The notes beneath the pieces are model-generated. The model saw nothing but the letters and a program-made list of their open reading frames with translations. It had not been told where the DNA came from and did not search any database. Made by a program: the position numbers and the translations under genes. 64,000 nt of DNA from Bradyrhizobium sp. JYMT SZCCT0428 (GTDB taxonomy: Bacteria; Pseudomonadota; Alphaproteobacteria; Rhizobiales; Xanthobacteraceae). The number at the start of each line of letters is the position of its first letter. Within the stretch, counting starts at the first letter, position 1. The stretch lies in NCBI RefSeq assembly GCF_018131075.1, contig NZ_JAFCLS010000031.1, positions 1 through 64,000 of the forward strand, read 5' to 3'. Below, in pieces: positions 18,021 through 26,956 of the stretch.

Positions 18021-18749
18021 CTATGCGCGTTCGCCGTCGTTCTGCAATTCCGGGAATATCTTCTGATCCCTCAGGATGACATCAGCCGTTTGCTTGTAGT
18101 GCGCCGTAAGCAAGGCCACGGCATCGTCCGCCTGCTTGCTCAATACGGCCGCCATGATCGCCTGATGCTCGTCGCTCACGTGCCTCGATGGAAAGGCCCT
18201 TTGGATTGACAGGCGCCGATACCGGTACAGCTGGTCGGCAAGTTGTCCGCAAAATGCGATCAGCGACTGGGAGCCACAATTTCCGATTAGGGTTCTGTGG
18301 AAGACGCGATGCAGTCTTTCCCACTCCGGATTGTCTTCGAAATGTTCTGACTTGAGCGAGCGAGGAGTTCTGCTGAGACGATGCTCCGCGAGCAGCAGCA
18401 CCTCCTCCCATTGCGGCGTCGAGGCCGCCATGGATTCCCGCAGCGCAAGGCTTTCGACCCAGCATCGGGTCTTGGTCAGTTCAATCAGTTCGTTGCGGCT
18501 GATGTCCGCGACGTAAAACCCGCGCTGTTCGCGGCATTCGACCAGGCCATCGGCCGTCAGGCGATTGAGCGCCTCGCGCAAAGGCGTCTGGCTGGTCTGA
18601 TACGTCTCGGTCAGGAAGCGCATCTGCAACTTCCGGCCTGGCTCAAGCCTCCCGGAAAGCAGGTCTTCCCTCAGCCGATCATAGACCGTGCTCGCTTGCG
18701 TGCAGGATGGCGTAACCGACGCCAAGCGAAGCGCTGATGTGGTGACCAC
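18021..18749 (-). CDS. GntR-family regulator with FCD domain (second)
   Basis: A 242-residue regulator with a winged HTH at about 18-85 (VYDRLREDLLSGRLEPG..., TPLREALNRLTADGLV) and a C-terminal helical FCD domain (ERLHRVFHRTLIGNC, HVSDEHQAIMAAV). The GTG at 18749 is preferred because AAGGAG lies 9 bases upstream; a TTG at 18755 is closer than usual. It is divergent from the dioxygenase operon and convergent with the Tct operon, so it most likely controls the former. Confidence 0.87.
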   Translation of the reverse strand: MVTTSALRLASVTPSCTQASTVYDRLREDLLSGRLEPGRKLQMRFLTETYQTSQTPLREALNRLTADGLVECREQRGFYVADISRNELIELTKTRCWVESLALRESMAASTPQWEEVLLLAEHRLSRTPRSLKSEHFEDNPEWERLHRVFHRTLIGNCGSQSLIAFCGQLADQLYRYRRLSIQRAFPSRHVSDEHQAIMAAVLSKQADDAVALLTAHYKQTADVILRDQKIFPELQNDGERA

Positions 18750-18833
18750 GCCCAAATTCTCCTTTCGGCCCTCAAACTGGTGGCCTATTCCTCTCTATAT
18801 ACACTTTCTTGAATTTGCACGAAATATATAAAT

Positions 18834-18846
18834 TTTTGTTGCAAAA
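18834..18846. promoter_or_regulatory. Operator-like dyad upstream of the second GntR gene
   Basis: TTTTG-TTG-CAAAA is a perfect 5-bp inverted repeat with a 3-base centre. It lies in an AT-rich stretch between the GntR gene and the dioxygenase operon. It shares its half-sites with the dyads at 11697-11773 but has a shorter spacer. Binding by this GntR protein is inferred. Confidence 0.4.
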
Positions 18847-18962
18847 GACATTTTCTATAGGTTAGGAGTCTCCGATATCCGAGGAAACGAACCGAGCGGG
18901 ACCGAAAGCCACGCTGCCGCGACAACGATCAACGTTTCCCGGATTTGGGAGCACGCTACGGA

Positions 18963-19859
18963 ATGACCCATTTTCCCGTCACGGCATTGCGCAGCGTCGA
19001 GCTCGAAACGCCTGACATCGGCCTGTCGGAGCAGTTCTATACGTCCGTCTGGGGGCTTGATCTGGTGACGCGCCACGAGGGCGTCACTTACTTGCGGGCC
19101 AGCGGCACCGATCATCATGTGGTCGGCTTGCGGCAGGGCGATCGCCCTGCGCTCAGGGCTGTCACCTTCCGACTCGATTCCGATGGGGAGTTCGACTCGA
19201 TCGCTGCGGCATCACAGCAGCAGGGCGCGACGCTGCTCCACGGCCCCGTTCAAAATCCGGGTCCCGATGGCGGGACGATCATGGCCATTCGGGCACCCGG
19301 CGGCGGCGTGCTGCGCTTTGTTTCGGGGGACATGCGACACGCCGCAGTTCTTCCATCCCCGAACCGACCCACGCGACTGGCCCACGTCAATCTGAACGCT
19401 GCAGATGTAGACGGCTCGGCCGCGTTCTATCAGCGGGCGCTTGGCTTTCGTCTGACGGATCGCACCAAGGCAATGGCGTTCGTCCGCTGCAATGACGACC
19501 ACCATGCGATCGTCATCGCCGATGCCGCCGTGAACGGCCTCAATCACGTCGCCTTCCTGATGCCGAACCTGGAAGCGGTCATGCGGGGCTCGGGCCGCAT
19601 GATCGACGCCGGATTTCCTATCGCCTGGGGCGTCGGCCGCCACGGCCCGGGCGACAACGTCTTCGCCTATTTCATCGATCCGGTCGGGATCGTCATCGAA
19701 TACACCGCCGAAGTTCTGCAGGTCGACGACAATTATGTGGTGCGCGGGCCGTCGGAATGGGTCTGGCCGCCCGGCAGGACCGATCACTGGGGCATCGCCC
19801 CTCCCAAGGCCGATCACGTCAAAACGGCTCAGACGGCCGTGCCCTACGCCGATGCTTAA
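18963..19859 (+). CDS. Type I extradiol dioxygenase-like VOC protein
   Basis: A 298-residue protein with two vicinal-oxygen-chelate domains (about 5-125 and 138-255), the size and layout of catechol 2,3-dioxygenase relatives. The Fe(II) ligands of the active C-terminal domain are visible as H141, H195 and E246. It is predicted to cleave an aromatic diol next to one hydroxyl. The start at 18963 follows GGGAG; an earlier in-frame start at 18945 adds six residues. It is the first gene of the second half of the catabolic island. Confidence 0.82.
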   Translation: MTHFPVTALRSVELETPDIGLSEQFYTSVWGLDLVTRHEGVTYLRASGTDHHVVGLRQGDRPALRAVTFRLDSDGEFDSIAAASQQQGATLLHGPVQNPGPDGGTIMAIRAPGGGVLRFVSGDMRHAAVLPSPNRPTRLAHVNLNAADVDGSAAFYQRALGFRLTDRTKAMAFVRCNDDHHAIVIADAAVNGLNHVAFLMPNLEAVMRGSGRMIDAGFPIAWGVGRHGPGDNVFAYFIDPVGIVIEYTAEVLQVDDNYVVRGPSEWVWPPGRTDHWGIAPPKADHVKTAQTAVPYADA

Positions 19860-19902
19860 CCGCGCGATCCACCTCATCGTAGAATCCCAAGTGGAGTCCT
19901 GA

Positions 19903-21489
19903 GTGACGGTTTCATCGGAGCAACCTAGGAGCGATTACAGCGTTGTCGTGGTCGGTCATGGCCCGTCGGGCGCCATTGCGGCCAGCCTGCTCGGGGACAG
20001 GAATATCCGAACGCTCGCGATCGACCGCCAGCGCGACGTCTACGACAAGCCGCGCGCGATCGCGATCGATCATGAGATCCTTCGCCTGCTGGATAACCTC
20101 GGCGCCGCAGAGCGTGTGCTGCCCTACATCGCACCGTTTCCTGCCTCGCAGCATTTCGGCGCCAAGGGCCAGCTGATACGCCGGATCGATATGGTTCCCG
20201 AACCTTATCCGCTTGGATACACCCCCAGCATGGTGTTCACGCAGCCGCCGGTCGAGGCGGCGCTGCGCGCGCACGCGGCGGCCTATGACAGCGTCGACGT
20301 CGAACTCGGAACAGAGCTCATTGGTTTCGATCAAGCGCCTGACCGAGTGACGCTGCATCTGCGTGACGACAAGGGAGCGACGCGCTCCGTCACCGCCGAC
20401 TATATGATCGCGTGCGACGGCGCCTCGAGCGGAACGCGGCAAGCGCTTGGCATCACCTTCGAAGACCTCGTGTTCGACGAGCCCTGGCTTGTCGTCGATC
20501 TCCGGGTCAACAATGCCGCACTCGGAAAACTGCCGGAGACGGCGGCGCAATTCTGCGATCCGTCGCGGCCGACGTCCTTCATCGTCGGCCCCGGCAATCA
20601 TCGCCGTTTCGAGATCATGCTGCTGCCGGGCGAAGATCCCCGTGAGATGGAAGCACCTGATCAAGTCTGGCGGCTGCTCAGCCGATGGATCACGCCTGAT
20701 GACGCCGCGCTGTGGCGTGCGGCGAGCTACCGGTTTCATGCGCTGGTTGCGGAGGAGTGGCGGCGGGGCCGCATCTTCCTGGCCGGCGATGCCGCGCATC
20801 AGCAGCCGCCGTTCATCGGCCAGGGCATGTGCCAGGGCATTCGCGACGTCGGAAATCTCGTCTGGAAGCTCGATCGCGTCCTGAAGGGACAATCCGGCGC
20901 CACGCTGCTCGACACCTATGGCGAGGAGCGAAGCGAGCATGTTCGCCAACTCACCACCCGGATCAAGGCGATCGGGCACGTGATTTGCGAGCGTGATCCC
21001 GTCGCTGCCGAGGCGCGCGATATCAGCATCCTTGCCGAAGGCGGCGGGCTTCCCCGCACCTTCACCCGCCAGGAAATTGTTCCGCCGCTTCAGAAAGGCC
21101 TGCTGGCGTTCCCGCTGCATCCGGCGCATGGCACGCTGTTTCCGCAGCCCTGGATCAGAACGGCGCAAGGGCGGCGTCTGCTCGACAGCGCCGCAGGAAC
21201 CGGATGGCGGCTCGTACTGGACCAGCGCAACCCGCCGGATCTGACCGCCGATGTGCGGGCACATCTGACCAGGCTTGGCATGCGACTGATCCGAATCCGT
21301 CCTGCTGACACAGCGGATCAGGCCGGGCACGACGCCTTCACTGAACAAGATGGCGTTCTCGCAGCCTGGTTCGACCGCCATGGCTGCCGGGCCGCGATCG
21401 TCCGGCCGGACCATTACGTCTTCGGTGTCGCGAACGACGAGAGCGCGCTCAGCAAGATGCTGTCAGAGCTTGCGGGACGACTTCAATGA
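19903..21489 (+). CDS. FAD-dependent aromatic hydroxylase (MhpA-like)
   Basis: A 528-residue class A flavin monooxygenase. The FAD-binding GHGPSG motif is at 18-23, the ACDGASS (DG) motif near 170, and the GDAAHQQPPFIGQGMCQG segment near 297 that contacts the flavin. Length and C-terminal thioredoxin-like region match 3-(3-hydroxyphenyl)propionate and resorcinol-type hydroxylases. GTG start with GGAG upstream. Placed after an extradiol dioxygenase, it probably makes that enzyme's diol from a phenol. Confidence 0.85.
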   Translation: MTVSSEQPRSDYSVVVVGHGPSGAIAASLLGDRNIRTLAIDRQRDVYDKPRAIAIDHEILRLLDNLGAAERVLPYIAPFPASQHFGAKGQLIRRIDMVPEPYPLGYTPSMVFTQPPVEAALRAHAAAYDSVDVELGTELIGFDQAPDRVTLHLRDDKGATRSVTADYMIACDGASSGTRQALGITFEDLVFDEPWLVVDLRVNNAALGKLPETAAQFCDPSRPTSFIVGPGNHRRFEIMLLPGEDPREMEAPDQVWRLLSRWITPDDAALWRAASYRFHALVAEEWRRGRIFLAGDAAHQQPPFIGQGMCQGIRDVGNLVWKLDRVLKGQSGATLLDTYGEERSEHVRQLTTRIKAIGHVICERDPVAAEARDISILAEGGGLPRTFTRQEIVPPLQKGLLAFPLHPAHGTLFPQPWIRTAQGRRLLDSAAGTGWRLVLDQRNPPDLTADVRAHLTRLGMRLIRIRPADTADQAGHDAFTEQDGVLAAWFDRHGCRAAIVRPDHYVFGVANDESALSKMLSELAGRLQ

Positions 21490-21547
21490 TTTCATCGGGG
21501 CTCAAACACTCACACCGTTACGCGGTTTCCAAAGCGAGGACATCACA

Positions 21548-22396
21548 ATGAAATTGGCCAGCTTCAAAATCGGCGGCGCCAGCACCTGGGGCGTGATCGA
21601 GGGCGAGGAAGCGATTGACGTCGGCGCGCGCCTCAGGGATCGCTATCCCGACCTCAAATCCGCGATCGCCGCCGACGCATTGTCCGTTGTGCGCGACGCC
21701 ATCCGCACGGCGGAACGTTACCCCACAGCCGAGATCACTTGGCTACCGGTCATTCCAAACCCCGATAAAATTCTCTGCATCGGCCTGAACTACGAGATGC
21801 ACCGCAAGGAAACCGGACGCGCCGAAGTCGAGAACCCCACCGTGTTCGGCCGGTTTGCCAACAGCCAGACCGGGCATCTCGCCAACATCATCCGGCCAAA
21901 ACTCTCACACGATCTCGACTTCGAGGGCGAGCTCGCGATCATCATCGGAAAGCCCGGACGCCATATTGCGCGATCCGATGCATGGAGCCACATCGCCGGC
22001 TATGCCTGCTACAACGAAGGCAGCGTGCGCGATTTTCAACGCCACACGCATCAGTTCACGCCCGGCAAGAACTTTCCGGAGACCGGCGCTTTCGGTCCCT
22101 GGATGATGACGCCGGACGAACTCGGCGATGTCGCGCCGCTGCGGCTGCAGACCCGCGTCAATGGTCAGGTCGTCCAGGATGCGACGATCGATCAGATGAT
22201 TTTCGATATCCCGCGTCAGATCGAATACTGCTCGTCCTTTACGCGCCTCGAGCCGGGCGACGTGATCGTAACGGGGACGCCCGGCGGTGTTGGCGCCAAG
22301 CGAACCCCGCCGCTCTGGTTGAAGCCGGGCGATACCGTCGAGGTCGAAATCGATCGCCTTGGCGTGCTGCGCAATGGCGTCGCCGACGAGATTTGA
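21548..22396 (+). CDS. Fumarylacetoacetate hydrolase (FAH) family protein
   Basis: A 282-residue enzyme with the FAH fold. It acts on the ring-cleavage product as a hydrolase, isomerase or decarboxylase. Metal-site Glu residues are seen in DFEGELAIIIGK near 118-129, and the TGTPGGVGAK motif near 240. The usual NDVSARD motif reads NEGSVRD, so one metal-ligand Asp appears to be replaced by Glu. The ATG at 21548 has GAGGA upstream; the longer frame from 21350 overlaps the hydroxylase gene. The gap to that gene is 58 bases. Confidence 0.85.
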   Translation: MKLASFKIGGASTWGVIEGEEAIDVGARLRDRYPDLKSAIAADALSVVRDAIRTAERYPTAEITWLPVIPNPDKILCIGLNYEMHRKETGRAEVENPTVFGRFANSQTGHLANIIRPKLSHDLDFEGELAIIIGKPGRHIARSDAWSHIAGYACYNEGSVRDFQRHTHQFTPGKNFPETGAFGPWMMTPDELGDVAPLRLQTRVNGQVVQDATIDQMIFDIPRQIEYCSSFTRLEPGDVIVTGTPGGVGAKRTPPLWLKPGDTVEVEIDRLGVLRNGVADEI

Positions 22397-22462
22397 TTTG
22401 TTCGAGCGGATGCCGCCTCAAGCGATCAGAAATCGCAGGCGAATATTTCAGGGAGGATCACC

Positions 22463-23440
22463 ATGCCAAAATTATCCCGCCGCGTGCTGCTGACCGGCAT
22501 TGCGCTCTGCCTCTCGGGTCCGGTGTACGCGCAATCATGGCCGCAACGACCCGTGTCGGTCGTGGTGCCGCAGGCGGCGGGCAACAGCCCGGATGTGCTG
22601 TGTCGCCTGATCGCCGACAAACTCTCGCGGGCGCTCGGGCAGCAGTTCGTCGTCGAGAACCGTCCAGGCGCCGCGAACCTCGTCGGCACGCAGGCCGTCG
22701 CCCGCGCCGCCCCCGACGGCTACACCTTCCTGTTTGCCACGTCGGCTGCGCTGGTCACCAACCCCTATACGTTCAAGAAGCTTCCCTACGATCCGATGAA
22801 GGATTTTGTGCCGGTCGCGATGGTGGCCCGCAGCAACCACGTCCTTCTCGTCAACCCCGAGGTCAAGGCCAAGACGCTCGCGGAACTGATCGCGCTGGAA
22901 AAGTCGGCGCCGGGATCGCTGAGCATGGCGGTCGATGGCCCACGCAACCTCTCGGGCCTGATCGCACAATCCATCAACAAGCAGGCCGGGACCGGTTTCG
23001 TCCTGGTCCCCTACAACACGACCACGAACGCGGTGCAGGACAGCATGACGGGACGGGTCCAGGTCACGATTCAAGCCGCATCGATTGCAGAATCCTTCAT
23101 CGCCGCGGGCACGCTTCGACCTGTTGCCGTTGCGGGCAGCAAGCGTATCGGCTCGTTGCCGGACGTGCCGGCGATCGCGGAAACGTTGAAGAGCGTCGAC
23201 CTGCAAGGCTGGTTCATGTTGATGGCGCCGGCCGGCACGCCCACCGACATCATCCAGAAGCTCAGTTCCGAGATTGCGGGCGCATTAAAGTCTCCGGAGG
23301 TGCAGGAGCGTGCCCCCGCCCTCGGCTTTGATGTCGGCATTGGTGATGCGGTGACGCCTGCAGGCGCGAAGCGATTTCTCGACGCCGAGCACGCGTCCGC
23401 AGGCAAGGTCATTCAGGAGCTGGGTATCCAGCCTGAATAG
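22463..23440 (+). CDS. Orphan Bug-family substrate-binding protein
   Basis: A 325-residue secreted binding protein with a signal peptide (1-24, ending VYAQS) and the Bug signature loops (VVPQAAGNSPDVLCR near 36-50, ENRPGAANLVGTQ near 64-76). No TctA or TctB follows it. It may therefore share the upstream TctAB or an elsewhere-encoded permease, or act as a sensor. GGGAGGA precedes the ATG. Last gene of the dioxygenase operon. Confidence 0.88.
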   Translation: MPKLSRRVLLTGIALCLSGPVYAQSWPQRPVSVVVPQAAGNSPDVLCRLIADKLSRALGQQFVVENRPGAANLVGTQAVARAAPDGYTFLFATSAALVTNPYTFKKLPYDPMKDFVPVAMVARSNHVLLVNPEVKAKTLAELIALEKSAPGSLSMAVDGPRNLSGLIAQSINKQAGTGFVLVPYNTTTNAVQDSMTGRVQVTIQAASIAESFIAAGTLRPVAVAGSKRIGSLPDVPAIAETLKSVDLQGWFMLMAPAGTPTDIIQKLSSEIAGALKSPEVQERAPALGFDVGIGDAVTPAGAKRFLDAEHASAGKVIQELGIQPE

Positions 23441-23617
23441 CAGGCAATTGGGGCGCGGGCTCAGAGGCGTGAAGCATGAACCGCCCGGATAGGAGATGAA
23501 ATCAGGTCTGGCTCCAGGCGAAAGCGGACACCGGACCTGCCTGGCGGCAAGCGCGGGTTAAGCGATTGACCCAACCCGGACATTGGGCCTAGCGGCCGTG
23601 TAGCCATTCATGCTTTG

Positions 23618-25456
23618 ATGGATTTGGCTGAACCTACCAAGTTCGAGGCTCTTTTGACCGACGAGCGTGTAGTACGGCGGCTGGCGGCGGTGCTGGCGGC
23701 GGATGTCGCCGGCTACAGCCGTTTGATGGGACGCGACGAAGAACGTACGCTTGCTGACCTAAAGTCGTTGCGGAAGATCCTCTTCGATCCGGCCATCACT
23801 GCGCATCACGGCCGTATCGTCAAAACCACCGGCGACGGCATGCTGGTGGAGTTTGCCAGCGCGGTCGATGCTGCGCGCTGTGCGATCGAAGTTCAGAGCG
23901 GTATGGCCGCCCAAAATGCTGGCGTCTCACAGGATGTCAGGATCGAATTTCGCATCGGCATTCACGTCGGCGACATCATCATTGACGATAACGACATTTT
24001 CGGCGACGGCGTCAATATTGCCGCGCGTGTCGAAAATGAGTGCGAGCCGGGCGGTGTTTACGTCTCTGGAAATGCCTTTGAGCAGATTAGAGGCAAGATC
24101 AAGTTCGAATTCGATGATTTGGGCGAGCGCACACTGAAGAACATAGAGCGCCCCGTGCGGTTATACTCTGTACGAGGCGCGAGTTTATCTGCGACGACGA
24201 CCACCGAAGCAGCTTCGACGATGCCGTCGAATGCCAATGATCCTCTGCCGCTTCCTGACAAGCCATCCATCGCCGTCCTCCCGTTTCAGAATATGAGCGG
24301 CGACCCCGAGCAAGAGTATTTCGCTGACGGCATGGTCGAGGACGTCATTACTGCGCTGTCGCGGTTCAAGTCGCTGTTCGTCATCGCGCGGAACTCGTCG
24401 TTTTCCTACAAGGGAAAGTCCCCCGATATACGACAAGTGGGACGCGAGCTCGGTGTGAGGTACGTTCTCGAAGGCAGCGTGCGAAAAGCCGGCAGCCGAA
24501 TAAGAATCACCGGCCAGCTTATCGACACCAGCACCGGCGCGCATCTTTGGGCGGACCGCTTCGACGGCGCCCTCGAAGACGTCTTCGAATTGCAAGACAA
24601 GGTCACAGAGAAAGTCGTCACGGCCATTGCACCGCGTCTCGAACAGGCCGAGATCGACCGTTCGAAGCGCAAGACGGCTGGAAACCTGAGTGCCTACGAT
24701 TGCTATCTTCGAAGTCTCCCCTATCTGCAGCTTCCATCAAAGCAGAACCTTGAAGAGGCGATGCCGCTGCTGAGGCGCGCCATTGAGCTCGGCCCGGAGT
24801 TTGCCCCCGCCTACGGCCTGCTTGCTCAGTGCTATGCCTACCGGAAGGGCGCCGGGCCAGTGTCGAATCCCGACGAGGAGAACGCCGAAGTCGCCCGCCT
24901 GGCCCGAATCGTTTTGCGTATTGGCCAGGACGACGCGGCCGCTCTCAGTAGCGCGGGCTGGGCCATCGCTTACGTTCTGCGCGACCTTCCTCATGCGCAG
25001 TCACTCGTTGATCGGGCTTTATCAATGAATCCCAATCTGGCGCATGCCTGGGGAATCAGCGGATGGATCAATGTGTGGTCAGGAAATCCGGCCGTGGCGG
25101 TGGAGCATCTGACCCGGGCCATGCGGCACGACCCGCTGCACGGCCGTCATCATGTATCCATGCAGAACGCCATGGCGCATGCCCTTTTCTTTCTCGACAA
25201 GTACGACGAGTCGATGGCCTGGGCTGAAAAAATTCTTCGGGAGAATTCGGAATCGCATCCAGGGCTTCGCATCTTCACCGCGAGCGCCGCTTTTGCCAAC
25301 ATGACAGACACCGCCTTGAAAATGTGTGCGCGATTGCACGCCATCGATCCGGAGTTTCGCATGTCGCGTGTGGCGTCCTACCTCGGCCCATACCAGAAGC
25401 CGGAATTTGTCGAAAAGTATGCCCAAGGGCTCCGGCTCGCGGGCTTGCCAGAATGA
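23618..25456 (+). CDS. Class III nucleotide cyclase with TPR-type C-terminus
   Basis: A 612-residue protein. The cyclase domain (about 18-190) has D29 and D73 for metals, K69 and D126 for adenine, and N133 and R137. A linker (about 190-215) leads to a PSIAVLPFQNMSGDPEQEYF domain (about 217-350) typical of TolB-like/adenylate cyclase proteins, then TPR-like helices to the end. The catalytic domain is closely similar, even at DNA level, to the one at 9487. The ATG at 23618 directly follows an in-frame TTG. Output partner unknown; the TPRs suggest protein contacts. Confidence 0.87.
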   Translation: MDLAEPTKFEALLTDERVVRRLAAVLAADVAGYSRLMGRDEERTLADLKSLRKILFDPAITAHHGRIVKTTGDGMLVEFASAVDAARCAIEVQSGMAAQNAGVSQDVRIEFRIGIHVGDIIIDDNDIFGDGVNIAARVENECEPGGVYVSGNAFEQIRGKIKFEFDDLGERTLKNIERPVRLYSVRGASLSATTTTEAASTMPSNANDPLPLPDKPSIAVLPFQNMSGDPEQEYFADGMVEDVITALSRFKSLFVIARNSSFSYKGKSPDIRQVGRELGVRYVLEGSVRKAGSRIRITGQLIDTSTGAHLWADRFDGALEDVFELQDKVTEKVVTAIAPRLEQAEIDRSKRKTAGNLSAYDCYLRSLPYLQLPSKQNLEEAMPLLRRAIELGPEFAPAYGLLAQCYAYRKGAGPVSNPDEENAEVARLARIVLRIGQDDAAALSSAGWAIAYVLRDLPHAQSLVDRALSMNPNLAHAWGISGWINVWSGNPAVAVEHLTRAMRHDPLHGRHHVSMQNAMAHALFFLDKYDESMAWAEKILRENSESHPGLRIFTASAAFANMTDTALKMCARLHAIDPEFRMSRVASYLGPYQKPEFVEKYAQGLRLAGLPE

Positions 25457-25484
25457 GCACGGTGAGTTGCTGCTGTCCGCGTTT

Positions 25485-25503
25485 GGCACTTCTCGGAAGT
25501 GCC
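25485..25503. terminator. Perfect 8-bp hairpin after the cyclase-TPR gene
   Basis: GGCACTTC-TCG-GAAGTGCC forms a perfect stem 28 bases after the stop codon. A smaller stem AGCGA-TGAAT-TCGCT follows about 5 bases later. There is no T-tract, so this is not a canonical intrinsic terminator. It could mark a Rho-assisted 3' end or stabilise the RNA. Confidence 0.35.
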
Positions 25504-25726
25504 GTGAAAGCGATGAATTCGCTCGCGGCCTAAATATTTGATGACAGTTTTATGACAGCGGCCTCCATCGGCGCCGGCAAGACCGATTCCTCAAGCGCAG
25601 AGCGCCGACGCGCTCAGCATCGCCCCGCAAGACTCCCGCCGCACGCATATTTTTGTCGTGATTCGCCGCGATTCATGACAGAAGTAAAACAATCAGATGT
25701 CAGTTCGATTAAATGCGGAGCGGTGA

Positions 25727-26689
25727 ATGAGCTTGGAATGGCGTGCGCAACCAGCCTCCCTGGCCTGGTCAAATCCGGTGATCCGGTGGTGGGGCATGCT
25801 GACGCTGGTCAGCGGCGCCAACATCGCGGTTTGGTTCGTGCTGTACCGCCAGCTCCACGGACAGCCGATTGGAAATCCTGCCAGCACGTCCGGCGTCGAG
25901 CTGATGCTCGCGCTTAGCGCGGCCTATGTGTTCGGCTGCGCCTTCCGCTCGATCCTGCCGCGCGCCGACGTGCAGCGGATCTGCCTGTTCGACACCTGGC
26001 TCTCGAGCGTGTTCGTCGGCCGCTCGGTCGCGACCGTGGCCGAGATCGCCTTCGCGGCGCAATGGGCTGTTATCCTGCACCAGCTCGGCACCATCACGGG
26101 CGCCGACACTACCGTGAACGCCGCCTGGGTGATCGTGCCGCTGATCGTGATCGCGGAGTGCTACTCATGGCACGCGGTGCTGACCACCAAATATCTGAAC
26201 AACGCGATCGAGAATTCGATCTGGGCCGTCGTCTTCTTCATCATCGGCGTCGGTCTCTGCCGCCTGCTTCCGGAGTTCGACGGCGCGGTGCGCGCGATCC
26301 TGATCGTCACGATCGTCGGGATCGCGTTCTATCTGGCGTTCCTGATGACCGTCGATGTGCCGATGTATCTGAACCGGTGGCGGGCCGATGTCGCCGACGG
26401 CAATCCGCTGCTGCACCCGCTCGAGGGTCTGCGCGCCGTGCGCACGCGCTGGATCGTGACGCACGACATTGCCGAGTGGAAGGAAGAGATTGCCTGGATG
26501 TCGCTCTATTTCAGCCTGGCGGTCTGGTCGAGCCTGGCGCTGTGCGTGTTCTATTCGCTCGAGGATCATCTGCCGCGCTATCGCACCCCAGCGCCCGTCG
26601 CGAGCTTGCCGTCGACCGCGAGCATTTCGTCGCAGGCGCCGGCGGTTGTCGCCGGGCTTGATCCCGTCATGGTGCACCACCGCAATTAG
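25727..26689 (+). CDS. Unrecognised polytopic membrane protein
   Basis: A 320-residue protein with about seven hydrophobic helices, near 20-40, 55-75, 98-118, 130-148, 163-180, 187-207 and 262-287. It ends in a Pro/Ala/Ser-rich hydrophilic tail. GGAG precedes the ATG. I do not recognise a family and see no catalytic motif. It stands between the cyclase-TPR gene and the Dpp operon with gaps of about 270 bases on each side, so it is probably its own transcript. Confidence 0.7.
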   Translation: MSLEWRAQPASLAWSNPVIRWWGMLTLVSGANIAVWFVLYRQLHGQPIGNPASTSGVELMLALSAAYVFGCAFRSILPRADVQRICLFDTWLSSVFVGRSVATVAEIAFAAQWAVILHQLGTITGADTTVNAAWVIVPLIVIAECYSWHAVLTTKYLNNAIENSIWAVVFFIIGVGLCRLLPEFDGAVRAILIVTIVGIAFYLAFLMTVDVPMYLNRWRADVADGNPLLHPLEGLRAVRTRWIVTHDIAEWKEEIAWMSLYFSLAVWSSLALCVFYSLEDHLPRYRTPAPVASLPSTASISSQAPAVVAGLDPVMVHHRN

Positions 26690-26887
26690 TCGCTGACGCC
26701 GCTTTTCCCAACGAACTTGCGTGGCTGCGGCGGTTAGCCGGTCGCTTGGCGTAGCCGTTCGCCTGATCAGCCAGGTCAAGCCGGACTTTTGGTCAAGACG
26801 GTTTTGGCGAAGCGTGGCCCGGTTCCTGCTTTGACAGGCTGGTACTAACCTGATCCATTTCCTTGGCGATCCAATCATTTGGGTCCA

Positions 26888-26907
26888 GCCCCCGCGGCGG
26901 CGGGGGC
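26888..26907 (+). promoter_or_regulatory. GC-only hairpin in the leader of the Dpp-type operon
   Basis: GCCCCCGC-GGCG-GCGGGGGC is a perfect 8-bp stem located 50 bases upstream of the binding-protein start, downstream of a TTGACA hexamer at 26831. It would fold strongly in the 5' leader. A regulatory role is possible but not shown. Confidence 0.3.
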
Positions 26908-26956
26908 GCCAGGGGGCGCAAGTCAGGCATTCAGCACCAGCCGAGGAGTCAATCCG

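Noticed and set aside
26831..26860. TTGACA hexamer as the Dpp operon promoter
   Set aside because: No acceptable -10 element is found at 16-18 bases (the sequence there reads TCCATT), so I did not list it as a promoter.
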